From: Ectothiorhodospiraceae bacterium BW-2
GTDB taxonomy: Bacteria > Pseudomonadota > Gammaproteobacteria > Thiohalomonadales > Thiohalomonadaceae
Direction: 5' to 3'
NCBI GenBank assembly: GCA_008375315.1
Contig: CP032507.1
Location: 2,417,001-2,481,000 of the forward strand
Length of the DNA: 64,000 bases
The position numbers and the translations under genes are program-made. The notes under the pieces were generated by a model. That model was not told the origin of the DNA and ran no database searches. It saw only the letters and a program-made list of their open reading frames with translations. Shown in pieces: positions 9,014 through 16,708 of the stretch (position 1 is the first letter of the stretch; each line of letters starts with the position of its first letter).

Positions 9014-9352
9014 TTAGCTGCACCCTTTAGGGCGGGGGAGGCCGGCAATTTTGTTGGCTGACTTCACTAGCCCAAATGGAAATAGCGAGTAGATATACTT
9101 TTGCGAGCTGCGATCCTCACCGTACTTCTTCTTCATCAATTTAGAGAAGGAGCGCGGTTCGCAGACCACGCCATACTCTTCGTAGTAGCTGCGAGCTTCG
9201 CGAATGATATCCCAATGCTCATCGGTCAATTCGACCTTCTCGTTTATCGCAATCTGTCGGGCGACATCCTCATCCCACTGACTTAAATCTTCCAACCAGC
9301 CATTTTCGCTGACTTCAACCTCTTTGCCGTTAATCTCGTATTTGGTTCCCAT
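9014..9352 (-). CDS. DsrC/TusE-family sulfur carrier with a single C-terminal active cysteine
   Basis: The 112-residue protein is a full-length DsrC/TusE relative (YEINGKEVEV at the start, GWLEDLSQW, KYIYSLFPFG, then KIAGLPRPKGCS at the flexible C-terminal arm). The penultimate Cys111 is present. True DsrC has a second cysteine 11 residues earlier (Cys100 in Allochromatium vinosum), but here residue 100 is Asn. That pattern is TusE-like: TusE relays persulfide sulfur to tRNA thiolation. It could also be one of the DsrC paralogues with one cysteine found in sulfur oxidisers. An additional Cys64 occurs. No dsr or tusBCD genes are adjacent. Confidence 0.85.
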   Translation of the reverse strand: MGTKYEINGKEVEVSENGWLEDLSQWDEDVARQIAINEKVELTDEHWDIIREARSYYEEYGVVCEPRSFSKLMKKKYGEDRSSQKYIYSLFPFGLVKSANKIAGLPRPKGCS

Positions 9353-9467
9353 GGAACGCTCTCCTTACATTGTGTGGGGATAAAAAACCTACTAAATTTG
9401 TCGGGATAATAGTAATCCTGACTATTTTTGTCAAGTGTTTGCAAAAAAAAGATGATATAGGCGCTCG

Positions 9468-11582
9468 TCACTCCCTCCCTTTTAGCCGATGCCGCAGCTC
9501 CCAACAGCGGTGGGGGGGGCGTTGACGAAAATCTTCATCGATAGTGCGGGCGGTGATCTCTTCGCAAATAAACTGCTCAGTTAGTGCGCTATCGAACCGA
9601 AATTTGCGAAAGTTGGTGGAGAAGAGCAGCACTCCATTAGCTCTAAGTCGCTGCATCGCCTGTTGTAATAGCTGGGTATGGTGGGTCTGAATATCGAAGT
9701 GTTCACGAGTGCGTTTGGAGTTGGAGAAGGTGGGGGGATCGACAAAGATCAGATCAAATTCGGCTTTAGGCCACGGGCGTTGTAGCCACTGCATCACATC
9801 GGCCTCTATGAGCTGGTGCTCTGCGCTTTCGCGCCACCGATTGAGGCGAAAGTTATCTCTGGCCCACTCAAGGTAGGTCGGCGATAGATCGACCGAGACG
9901 GTGCGGCTGGCCCCGCCAGCAATCGCATGTAGGGTGGCGCTGGCAGTGTAGGCAAATAGGTTTAAAAAGTGGCACTGTTTAGCGTGCGCGGCAATCCAGA
10001 GCCGTAGTGGGCGGTGGTCGAGAAAGAGGCCGGTATCGAGATAGTCGTGGCAGTTAATGGCGAGGGTAACCTGCCCTTCCGTCACCAGTTCTATCTGCTG
10101 CTGCCGATTGTGGCGCTGGTATTGGGCGTTGCCCTTCTGTCGTTGGCGGGTCTTAAGGTGCAGCTCATCTGGGGCAAACTGCTCTTGGATGAGTTGTAGC
10201 GCCTGCTGTCGTCGCTCTGCGGCTACTTCGGGGGGGATATCTTTCGGCGCTTGATACTCTTGCAGCACTAGGAGGGTTTTACCGCTCTGGCTCTGGTAGC
10301 GATCTAAGGCAAAGGCAAAGTCGGGGAGATCGGCATCGTAGAGCCGATAGCACTCTATTTGGCGCCGTTTGGCCCACTTTTGCAGATGTTTGTGCCGTTT
10401 TTGCAGTCGGTTACTCAAGGGAATCACCGCATCGGGCAGGGGGGTTGCTGCGGGGAGGTGGTGGTAGATAGTGCACTCTAACGCACCATTGTTAACTTTA
10501 AGAGGGGCGGCATCGTGGCCTTGACAGGCGTGGTAGAGCGTTTCATCGCTGGTTATGAGTGCGAGGTGGTAGTGGCGATAGTGGCTCTGCATGAGTTCGC
10601 CTAAGCGTCGATAGAGTGGGGTTAACTCGGCCCCCCTACCGAGCCGCTCCCCGTAGGGGGGGTTGGTGATGACCAGTCCGCTCTCTGTTGTTGGGGCGGG
10701 AGGGGGGTGGTGGAGATCGTGGTTTTGAAACCGAATCGACTCCCCCAAACCGGCTCTTTGGCTGTTGTGTTGTGCTAGCTCAATGAGAGCTAGATCGCTA
10801 TCGTAGCCGTAGAGCGGATAGCGTAGTTCACTACGGCACGCTTCGGCCTGCTGCCGTAGCTGTTGCCATAGGTCAGGTTGGTGCCGTTTCCAGCGTTCAA
10901 CGCCAAATTGGGGACGCAGTAGGCCTGGGGCGGTGTGGGTTGCCATGAGTGCCGCTTCAATCACTAGCGTGCCAGAGCCGCAGAGCGGATCGATGAGTGA
11001 GCCACCGGCGGCGTAAATCTCAGGCCAGCCGGCGTGCATTAGCATGGCTGCGGCGAGATTCTCTTTAATCGGAGCGTCACCGGCCTGCGTGCGGTAACCG
11101 CGACGATGTAGTGCTTCCCCGCTAAGATCGATGGAGATCTTTACCTTATCAGGCAGTAGGAGTAGCTGTAGCCGCAGATCGGGGTGGTCGGTATCGATAT
11201 CGGGTCGTTCGCCGAACTGTGCCTTCAGGCGGTCAACAATCGCATCTTTAACTGTCAGTGCGGCAAAGTGGCTGTGGCGAAAGTGATCGTTCTGACCGCG
11301 AGTATCGATAGCTAACGAACCGGAGGAGTCAAGGTGGCGCTCCCAGCGAATCGCCCTGACCGCCTGATAGAGCTCAGTGGCTGAGGTGGCCGGCAGGGTC
11401 TCTAGCGGTAACAGAATACGGCTGGCGATACGGCTATGGAGCAGGGCGCGATAGACGCCGTCGAGTTCGGCATCGAAACTGACACCGCTCTGGGCGCGGC
11501 GGTGGATGGTCAGTTTTAGCTGCTGTAGCTCTTGCTGTAACAGGGGCACGAGAGCGGGAGAGGTGGTGGCAAAGAGTCGCAT
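9468..11582 (-). CDS. rlmL: Bifunctional 23S rRNA methyltransferase RlmKL
   Basis: At 704 residues this equals the gammaproteobacterial fusion (about 702 in E. coli) that makes m2G2445 and m7G2069 in 23S rRNA. The N-terminal half has a THUMP region and a UPF0020 methyltransferase with DPLCGSGTLVIEAALM (about 197-212) and the NPPYGER catalytic motif (about 306). The C-terminal RlmK half has LNLFAYTAS and DPPTFSNSK (about 606). The start ATG is at 11580-11582. It is convergent with nothing and reads towards the sulfur carrier gene, with a 115-base spacer. Confidence 0.95.
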   Translation of the reverse strand: MRLFATTSPALVPLLQQELQQLKLTIHRRAQSGVSFDAELDGVYRALLHSRIASRILLPLETLPATSATELYQAVRAIRWERHLDSSGSLAIDTRGQNDHFRHSHFAALTVKDAIVDRLKAQFGERPDIDTDHPDLRLQLLLLPDKVKISIDLSGEALHRRGYRTQAGDAPIKENLAAAMLMHAGWPEIYAAGGSLIDPLCGSGTLVIEAALMATHTAPGLLRPQFGVERWKRHQPDLWQQLRQQAEACRSELRYPLYGYDSDLALIELAQHNSQRAGLGESIRFQNHDLHHPPPAPTTESGLVITNPPYGERLGRGAELTPLYRRLGELMQSHYRHYHLALITSDETLYHACQGHDAAPLKVNNGALECTIYHHLPAATPLPDAVIPLSNRLQKRHKHLQKWAKRRQIECYRLYDADLPDFAFALDRYQSQSGKTLLVLQEYQAPKDIPPEVAAERRQQALQLIQEQFAPDELHLKTRQRQKGNAQYQRHNRQQQIELVTEGQVTLAINCHDYLDTGLFLDHRPLRLWIAAHAKQCHFLNLFAYTASATLHAIAGGASRTVSVDLSPTYLEWARDNFRLNRWRESAEHQLIEADVMQWLQRPWPKAEFDLIFVDPPTFSNSKRTREHFDIQTHHTQLLQQAMQRLRANGVLLFSTNFRKFRFDSALTEQFICEEITARTIDEDFRQRPPHRCWELRHRLKGRE

Positions 11583-11707
11583 AGTGGGTCTAACAGAGTG
11601 AATAAAGGGGCTATTCTACTCTGAAAAAGGGGGGGAGAGTTGATCTGGTGTTAACTTAATCTGTTGCGGGAGGGGGAATCTTACTGTGGTCGGAACCGAA
11701 CCTCTGC

Positions 11708-11713
11708 TATGAT
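11708..11713 (+). promoter_or_regulatory. Possible -10 element for the 11745 gene
   Basis: TATGAT lies about 30 bases before the GTG start in the 162-base spacer between rlmKL and the secreted-protein gene. The corresponding -35 region (around 11685-11690) is poor, so this is tentative. Confidence 0.3.
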
Positions 11714-11744
11714 AGCGGGCTGAAAGTTAATTGGACGGTGGTGA

Positions 11745-12548
11745 GTGGTACGCTATCTCTTCTCAACAATATTGCTGTTATTGCTGGCTTGGCGGGTCGA
11801 GGCCGAAGATCCGGCGACGCGAATGATGGAGCTAATGCTTGATATGATGGAGCTCTTCTCTGGGGTCGATATTGATCGCTATGATGAGTGGCGTGATCGC
11901 GTTGGCGATGGGCGCTCTCTCCCCTATCGCTCTTTGAGTGAGTGGGGGAGTATGGTGCCAGGGGGAGGCTACTCGCCGTTAGGCTTTAACTCGGTTTTCA
12001 ATGGCTTTAGCCTCTCTAATCCGGCGATGGTGCCGTTAGGTTTAGGGGGAGGGCTGCCCGCCTTCTCTCATTGGGATAGCCTGCTGGAGGAGCCGAAGCG
12101 CTTTATGAGCTGGCGCGATGAGCTGCGGCGTGAGCCGTCACGCTATAGAGAGGGCAGAAGAGAGGGCAGAGACGATAGAGACAGCTATCGTGATCGTCGT
12201 GATCTGGATGAGCGAGAGCCGCGCTATAGCGAGGGGCGAGGCGGTTTTGCCCGCGAGGTGGCTCCCTATTCGGGTTACGAGGGGTTGGATGGTGTCTGGC
12301 TCTCCCCGTCGGGGGAGCGCTGGCTGGTGCAGCAGAATCAGTTTATCCTCTATCACGGTTCGGGGGGGGGGAGTGAGGGGGTGTTTCGGGTGCGGGATGA
12401 TAAAATTATCGCCCAAGTGGTAGGGAGCAGTCGTCCGGTCATTTTTCAGTTTCGACAGATGGATGATCTACTACTGCTCCGCTCTGATGGCGGCCAGATC
12501 ATGCTGCTGCAGCGGGGCTACGCCAATCTGGACAGAAAGCTCTATTAA
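11745..12548 (+). CDS. Secreted protein of unknown function with charged Arg/Asp linker
   Basis: A 267-residue protein beginning at GTG with a signal peptide (LFSTILLLLLAWRVEA, cleavage near residue 20). The N-terminal part is rich in Met/Glu and Gly/Pro. A strongly charged linker follows at about residues 125-165 (repeats of RE, RD and YRDRRD). The C-terminal domain (LDGVWLSPSGERWLVQQN onwards, about 185-265) looks beta-rich and resembles a small sensor or binding domain, but I recognise no family. It is followed closely by the DUF465 and dioxygenase genes and may be cotranscribed. Confidence 0.6.
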   Translation: MVRYLFSTILLLLLAWRVEAEDPATRMMELMLDMMELFSGVDIDRYDEWRDRVGDGRSLPYRSLSEWGSMVPGGGYSPLGFNSVFNGFSLSNPAMVPLGLGGGLPAFSHWDSLLEEPKRFMSWRDELRREPSRYREGRREGRDDRDSYRDRRDLDEREPRYSEGRGGFAREVAPYSGYEGLDGVWLSPSGERWLVQQNQFILYHGSGGGSEGVFRVRDDKIIAQVVGSSRPVIFQFRQMDDLLLLRSDGGQIMLLQRGYANLDRKLY

Positions 12549-12572
12549 TAATAACAGGCGCAGAGGTGGGTG

Positions 12573-12785
12573 ATGGAACTGGAGAATGAGGAGATCGTGG
12601 CGCTGCACCAGCAGCTCTATGAGCTGCGACAGCAGCATCGAGATCTGGATGAAGCTATCTATAGCCTATCGCACTCAAGCCGTGCTGATCAGCTACAGCT
12701 AGTACGGTTTAAAAAACGCAAGCTGCAACTAAAAGAGCAGATTCAACGGCTTGAAGATAGATTGATTCCCGATCTTAATGCCTGA
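12573..12785 (+). CDS. DUF465 (YdcH-type) small coiled-coil protein
   Basis: A 70-residue, highly charged helical protein (ELENEEIVALHQQLYELRQ, then the RFKKRKLQLKEQI motif typical of DUF465). Members are short coiled-coil proteins with no established function. A GTG three bases upstream (12570) is an alternative start, but the ATG at 12573 is better placed behind AGAGGTGGG. Its 3' end overlaps the start of the dioxygenase gene by 8 bases, implying translational coupling. Confidence 0.8.
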   Translation: MELENEEIVALHQQLYELRQQHRDLDEAIYSLSHSSRADQLQLVRFKKRKLQLKEQIQRLEDRLIPDLNA

Positions 12786-13662
12786 TTCGACTCCAGTCTG
12801 GCTACAGCCCCTCCACTCCGATAGCTGGCAGCGCTGGGTGGAGGCGAAACTGGCGGCCTATCCGCGCTCAATGGCGCAGCTAGTGGTCGATATCGCAACA
12901 CCGCAGGCGATCTCGCCAGAGGAGCATCAGCAGCTAGCCATGCGAATTAGCAGCTGTAATATGGCCATCTACTGTCTGCCTACGCCAGAGATTGCGACTA
13001 AAGAGAGTTTGCGAGCGATTGCGGCCCACTTTGGTCTGCTAGGACTCGATAGTAACTATCTGGCCGATGAGGATGGGATTAGTGCGATAGAGGTGGCGGC
13101 AGGAGAGTTGAAACCGAACTATATTCCCTATACTAATCGGGCGATTCATTGGCACTGTGATGGCTACTACAATCGTCCGGGGGAACAGATTCAGGCGATG
13201 GTGCTGCAGTGCGTGCGCAGTGCTGCTGCGGGGGGGGAGAGCGGATTACTGGATCATGAGTTAGTGTGGCTGCTACTGCGTCAGCAGAGCCCTGAGGCGG
13301 CGCTTACCCTAATGGAGCCCGATATTTTGACCATCCCCGCTGGCAAAGATGGCGCGGGGGCAGAGCGCGGTGCCTCTGTCGGCCCGCTCTTTTCGATAAC
13401 CGCTGAGGGGCGACTCCATATGCGCTACAGCGCCCGTAAGCGCCATATCGAGTGGCGTCAGGATAGGGCCGCAGTGGCGGCTAGGGCGCTGTTAGAGCAG
13501 ACGCTCGCTGAGTGTGACTATGTGCTAACCGGTCGTCTGGAGCCGGGCATGGGGCTTATCTGCAATAATGTGCTGCATCGTCGCGCTGCCTTTGAGGAGC
13601 CTAGGCAGGGGGCGGGGCGGCTCCTATACCGTGCCCGCTATCATCGGCCGTTACGCCTCTAG
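12778..13662 (+). CDS. TauD/TfdA-like Fe(II)/2-oxoglutarate dioxygenase
   Basis: A 294-residue member of the TauD/TfdA fold. The iron ligands are visible as His126 and Asp128 (HWHCDGYY) with the distal His in NNVLHRRAAF (about 272); the Arg-rich RLLYRARY near the C-terminus would bind 2-oxoglutarate. Family members hydroxylate small substrates such as sulfonates, amino acids or herbicides; the substrate here cannot be deduced. Overlap with DUF465 and tail-to-tail overlap (12 bases) with the nitronate monooxygenase gene indicate compact packing. Confidence 0.8.
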   Translation: MPDSTPVWLQPLHSDSWQRWVEAKLAAYPRSMAQLVVDIATPQAISPEEHQQLAMRISSCNMAIYCLPTPEIATKESLRAIAAHFGLLGLDSNYLADEDGISAIEVAAGELKPNYIPYTNRAIHWHCDGYYNRPGEQIQAMVLQCVRSAAAGGESGLLDHELVWLLLRQQSPEAALTLMEPDILTIPAGKDGAGAERGASVGPLFSITAEGRLHMRYSARKRHIEWRQDRAAVAARALLEQTLAECDYVLTGRLEPGMGLICNNVLHRRAAFEEPRQGAGRLLYRARYHRPLRL

Positions 13663-14835
13663 TGAGAGACTCGGTTGGTATCCGTTTGGAAACTTGCCAT
13701 TGAGTAGATATTGCAGCGTGTCGTGTACCGAATAGATCTGGTTTCCGAACGGTAATGGCTCGGAGCCGCGAAAAAATAGCCCCTTATCGATATTGCCTAG
13801 CACTGCATGTTGCAGTTGGGTATCGATGCAAAATTGACCTGCATCGCCATTCCCATCTTTTAAGCCGCAGTGGCTGAGGCACTCGAACCAGACGGCGCAC
13901 TTGCTCTTATCGGGGTTCGCTCGGGCACGCACTTTTGACTCTCGCTCCAGATACTTCTTCAGCCAAGGGGTCAATACCGCCCGCGCCGGTAGGCCAGCGG
14001 TACTCATAAAGGTCACAATATCTTCTGGTTTGGCATTTAGCAGAATCTGTTTAAAGTTGATATGGGCATCTCCCTCTTGGGTGACCGCAAAGGGGGTGCC
14101 GATCTGTACCCCACTCGCCCCCATGCCAAATAGCTCTTTAATTTTTTGAAACGAATTGATCCCGCCGGCGGGAATGAGCGGAATCGGATCGATTTTGAGT
14201 GCCTCAAAGACTCGGGCGATCTCCTCTAAAATACGCGGAAAGTCGAAGCGAGGGTTATTGACATCCTCCGGTTTCGGGGCACCGAGGTGGCCGCCGGCGT
14301 AACGAGGGTGTTCGAGGATAATGGCATCTGGCAGGGTATCTTTACGCATCCACCGTTTTAGCACGGCTCTAACGCCGCGCTCTTCAGAGAGGATAGGAAA
14401 CAGCGATACCTTATCGGTGTACTCTCTCATAATGTCGGGGAGATCAAACGGCAGACCGGCACCCATAATGATGGCATTGGCACCTGTGGCGCAGGCTTGG
14501 CGAACCAGATCGGCGTAGCGATCCACCGCCTTCATTACATTCACTGCGATAAAGCCGTGACTGCCCGCTAGTGCTCTGGCTGAGCGAATTTCGCGCTCTA
14601 GCGCCTCCATATTGGCCTCATCAATAACATCGCGGCTCTTAGTGCGATGAGTTCGCGCCATTAAATCGGCATGGTGAACCCGCAGATCGATGCTGGCGAT
14701 GGTACCGATAGCCCCCTCTCTGGCGACTGTACCGGCAAGTCGGTGTGCCGAGATGCCAACGCCCATCCCTCCCTGTATTAGCGGCAGCAGCTTTTGTCCA
14801 CGAATATCCAAAAGTGGCAGGGAAGTTTCAATCAT
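13651..14835 (-). CDS. Nitronate monooxygenase family flavoprotein with C-terminal cysteine extension
   Basis: A 394-residue FMN-dependent TIM-barrel protein of the 2-nitropropane dioxygenase family, which oxidises alkyl nitronates to carbonyl compounds and nitrite. Diagnostic segments are LIQGGMGVGIS (18-28), the LEHPRYAGGHLG motif (about 174-185) and LIPAGGINS. It is longer than the usual 320-360 residues because of a C-terminal extension with four cysteines (KCAVWFECLSHCGL and QFCIDTQ), seen in one subfamily and possibly structural or metal-binding. The actual substrate is unknown. Confidence 0.85.
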   Translation of the reverse strand: MIETSLPLLDIRGQKLLPLIQGGMGVGISAHRLAGTVAREGAIGTIASIDLRVHHADLMARTHRTKSRDVIDEANMEALEREIRSARALAGSHGFIAVNVMKAVDRYADLVRQACATGANAIIMGAGLPFDLPDIMREYTDKVSLFPILSEERGVRAVLKRWMRKDTLPDAIILEHPRYAGGHLGAPKPEDVNNPRFDFPRILEEIARVFEALKIDPIPLIPAGGINSFQKIKELFGMGASGVQIGTPFAVTQEGDAHINFKQILLNAKPEDIVTFMSTAGLPARAVLTPWLKKYLERESKVRARANPDKSKCAVWFECLSHCGLKDGNGDAGQFCIDTQLQHAVLGNIDKGLFFRGSEPLPFGNQIYSVHDTLQYLLNGKFPNGYQPSLSLEA

Positions 14836-14968
14836 CTTCTTTAATGTCCCGGTATCTGGTTAGGTTACTGTGGAAAACGGTGTATGATACCCTAATTTGG
14901 GGATTGAGGGGGGAGAGTTTAACTCCCCCCGTGAAAATAGTTTAGCAAATTAGTAAAGTACTGGAACC

Positions 14969-15589
14969 GTGACCGATAAAACTCCCGCCTCGACCTACGC
15001 CTATGAGCTGCATGGTAGCTGCTATCTCAACATTACCAGCGAGTGCACGCTTCGTTGCCGTTTCTGCCCTAAATATCACCACACTTGGCAGGTGCAGCAG
15101 TACGATTTAGCCCTCAAACAGGAGCCTGAGCTAGCGCAAGTGCTGCAGGCGGTGGGGGATGCTAGTCGTTATCGGGAGATAGTCTTTTGTGGCTTAGGGG
15201 AGCCGACCCAGCGGCTGTCGCTACTGCTGCAGGTAGCGACAGAGCTAAAGTTGCGCTACGGCTCGACGATTCGGGTCAATACTGACGGCTTGGCGAATCT
15301 GCTCTACCATCGGGATGTCACAGCTCAAATGGCCGCTGTGGTCGATGCGGTATCGATATCGCTTAATGGTCAAAATAGCACCGTTTATGAGCGCCATACC
15401 CGCCCTAAGCGGGAGGGCACCTATCCGGCGATGCTCGACTTTGCCCGTGCCGCCAAAGCGGCAGGGATGGCGGTGACGCTAACCGCCATCGACGGTCTGG
15501 AGGGGCTTGATATCGAAGCGTGCCGTAAAATTGCCGAGGAGGAGATTGGGGTCAGTTTTCGGCGGCGGGTGCTGGATGAGGTTGGGTAG
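14969..15589 (+). CDS. Radical SAM protein, TatD-associated type
   Basis: A 206-residue compact radical SAM protein with the [4Fe-4S] motif CTLRCRFC (Cys26, Cys30, Cys33), followed by CGLGEPTQRL and RVNTDGL, which fit the TatD-linked radical SAM family. The start is GTG. Members are often fused to or beside TatD nuclease genes, but none is adjacent here. Substrate and product are unknown. The upstream gene is divergent, so the gene has its own promoter in the 133-base spacer, and clpS follows on the same strand. Confidence 0.8.
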   Translation: MTDKTPASTYAYELHGSCYLNITSECTLRCRFCPKYHHTWQVQQYDLALKQEPELAQVLQAVGDASRYREIVFCGLGEPTQRLSLLLQVATELKLRYGSTIRVNTDGLANLLYHRDVTAQMAAVVDAVSISLNGQNSTVYERHTRPKREGTYPAMLDFARAAKAAGMAVTLTAIDGLEGLDIEACRKIAEEEIGVSFRRRVLDEVG

Positions 15590-15621
15590 AACAACTGGGG
15601 AGCAATTAACAGCGAATCGGC

Positions 15622-15627
15622 TATAAT
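15622..15627 (+). promoter_or_regulatory. Consensus -10 box upstream of clpS
   Basis: A perfect TATAAT lies about 55 bases before the clpS start. No good -35 hexamer is found at 17 bases (around 15599-15604), so an activator or extended element would be needed. Assigned from position and the -10 match only. Confidence 0.4.
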
Positions 15628-15682
15628 GGGCCGATAACGGGAGTTTTTTTCGAGCGCAAGCTGGAGCAGTAGGTTATAACGC

Positions 15683-16060
15683 ATGCAGCAACTGAGTATC
15701 ATGGCAACTGACATAGAGATGATTCGCCTGATGGCGGAGAGTGACGGAGACGGAGACGGAGAGTATGACGACGGCTTTGTGGTCGAGGCGATCCGACCGA
15801 AGCTAAAAAAGCCGCCGCTCTATCGGGTGGTATTATTGAACGATGACTATACTCCGATGGAGTTTGTCGTCCATGTACTACAGGTGTTTTTTAACAAAAA
15901 CCGCGAAGAGGCAACTCAGATTATGTGGAAAGTTCACACTGAAGGGAGAGGCGTTTGTGGTCTTTTTACCTACGATATAGCGGAGACTAAGGTCAGTCAG
16001 GTCAATAATTATGCTAGAAAACATGAGCATCCATTATTATCGATGCTGGAGGCGGAGTAG
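15683..16060 (+). CDS. clpS: ATP-dependent Clp protease adaptor ClpS
   Basis: ClpS delivers N-end-rule substrates to ClpAP. The 125-residue protein has a flexible acidic N-terminal tail ([12 protein letters not shown]) and the core [41 protein letters not shown], which are diagnostic. The annotated ATG at 15683 gives a slightly long tail; the ATGs at 15701 (MATD) or later are alternatives. clpA, usually directly downstream, is absent; an outer-membrane barrel gene follows instead after two bases. Confidence 0.93.
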   Translation: MQQLSIMATDIEMIRLMAESDGDGDGEYDDGFVVEAIRPKLKKPPLYRVVLLNDDYTPMEFVVHVLQVFFNKNREEATQIMWKVHTEGRGVCGLFTYDIAETKVSQVNNYARKHEHPLLSMLEAE

Positions 16061-16062
16061 AG

Positions 16063-16701
16063 ATGAGACTAAAGCGGAACGCAATAGCGGTTCTATTGTG
16101 GTTGGGATTAAGTATTGTTTCAGCGGTCCTTAAAGCGGAGATCAGTGACCTTTACGCCCAGCTCCATTTAGGCAGCGCGACTAGCCGTGGGTTAAGCGAT
16201 GCGATTGGGGGGGTAGAGGATCAGAGCATGGGTTATCGAGTCGCAGCCGGATTGATGCTAAGTCGTTACCTTGGTGTTGAGGCGGGTTTTGCCGATTTAG
16301 GTGCCTACGATATTAATAGCGGTTTGAGTGTGGGTGAGTGGAAAGCGCAAGCGAGTGATATTTCGATCATGGGTCACCTTCCTCTAAAAGAGATGGCGAT
16401 TGAGGATGATAACTGGCGGGTAAGACTCGGTTTTGGGCTGACTCAGTGGCGTAGTTCGGTGTCACAATACGACATTACCCACAGTGTGAGCGGTACCGGA
16501 ACGCGGTTTGGGATTGAGCTTGGTTATCGACTCAATCGGGTCAGGCAACCTGTCGATGCGATGGTGGTAAAACGGCAGTTGAGTTATGAGCTCTCACTCG
16601 GCTGGAGTCGTTATGGTGATGTCGGAGAGGGGGCGAGTCACGGTGGCTATGGCAATAGTGATATCGATCTCTGGTTGGCAGGGCTTCGGGTAACCTACTA
16701 A
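16063..16701 (+). CDS. Outer-membrane beta-barrel protein (OmpA-transmembrane-like)
   Basis: A 212-residue protein with a signal peptide (AIAVLLWLGLSIVSAVLKAE) and alternating hydrophobic/hydrophilic strands ending in an aromatic residue (AGLRVTY), as expected of an eight-stranded outer-membrane barrel. Strands such as DLYAQLHLGSA, YRVAAGLMLSRYLGVEAGF, RLGFGLTQWR and FGIELGYRL alternate as in the OmpA-like fold. It has no peptidoglycan-binding OmpA C-terminal domain. It precedes the large Ig-repeat lipoprotein by 7 bases and may help present or anchor it. Confidence 0.7.
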   Translation: MRLKRNAIAVLLWLGLSIVSAVLKAEISDLYAQLHLGSATSRGLSDAIGGVEDQSMGYRVAAGLMLSRYLGVEAGFADLGAYDINSGLSVGEWKAQASDISIMGHLPLKEMAIEDDNWRVRLGFGLTQWRSSVSQYDITHSVSGTGTRFGIELGYRLNRVRQPVDAMVVKRQLSYELSLGWSRYGDVGEGASHGGYGNSDIDLWLAGLRVTY

Positions 16702-16708
16702 TCTACTA

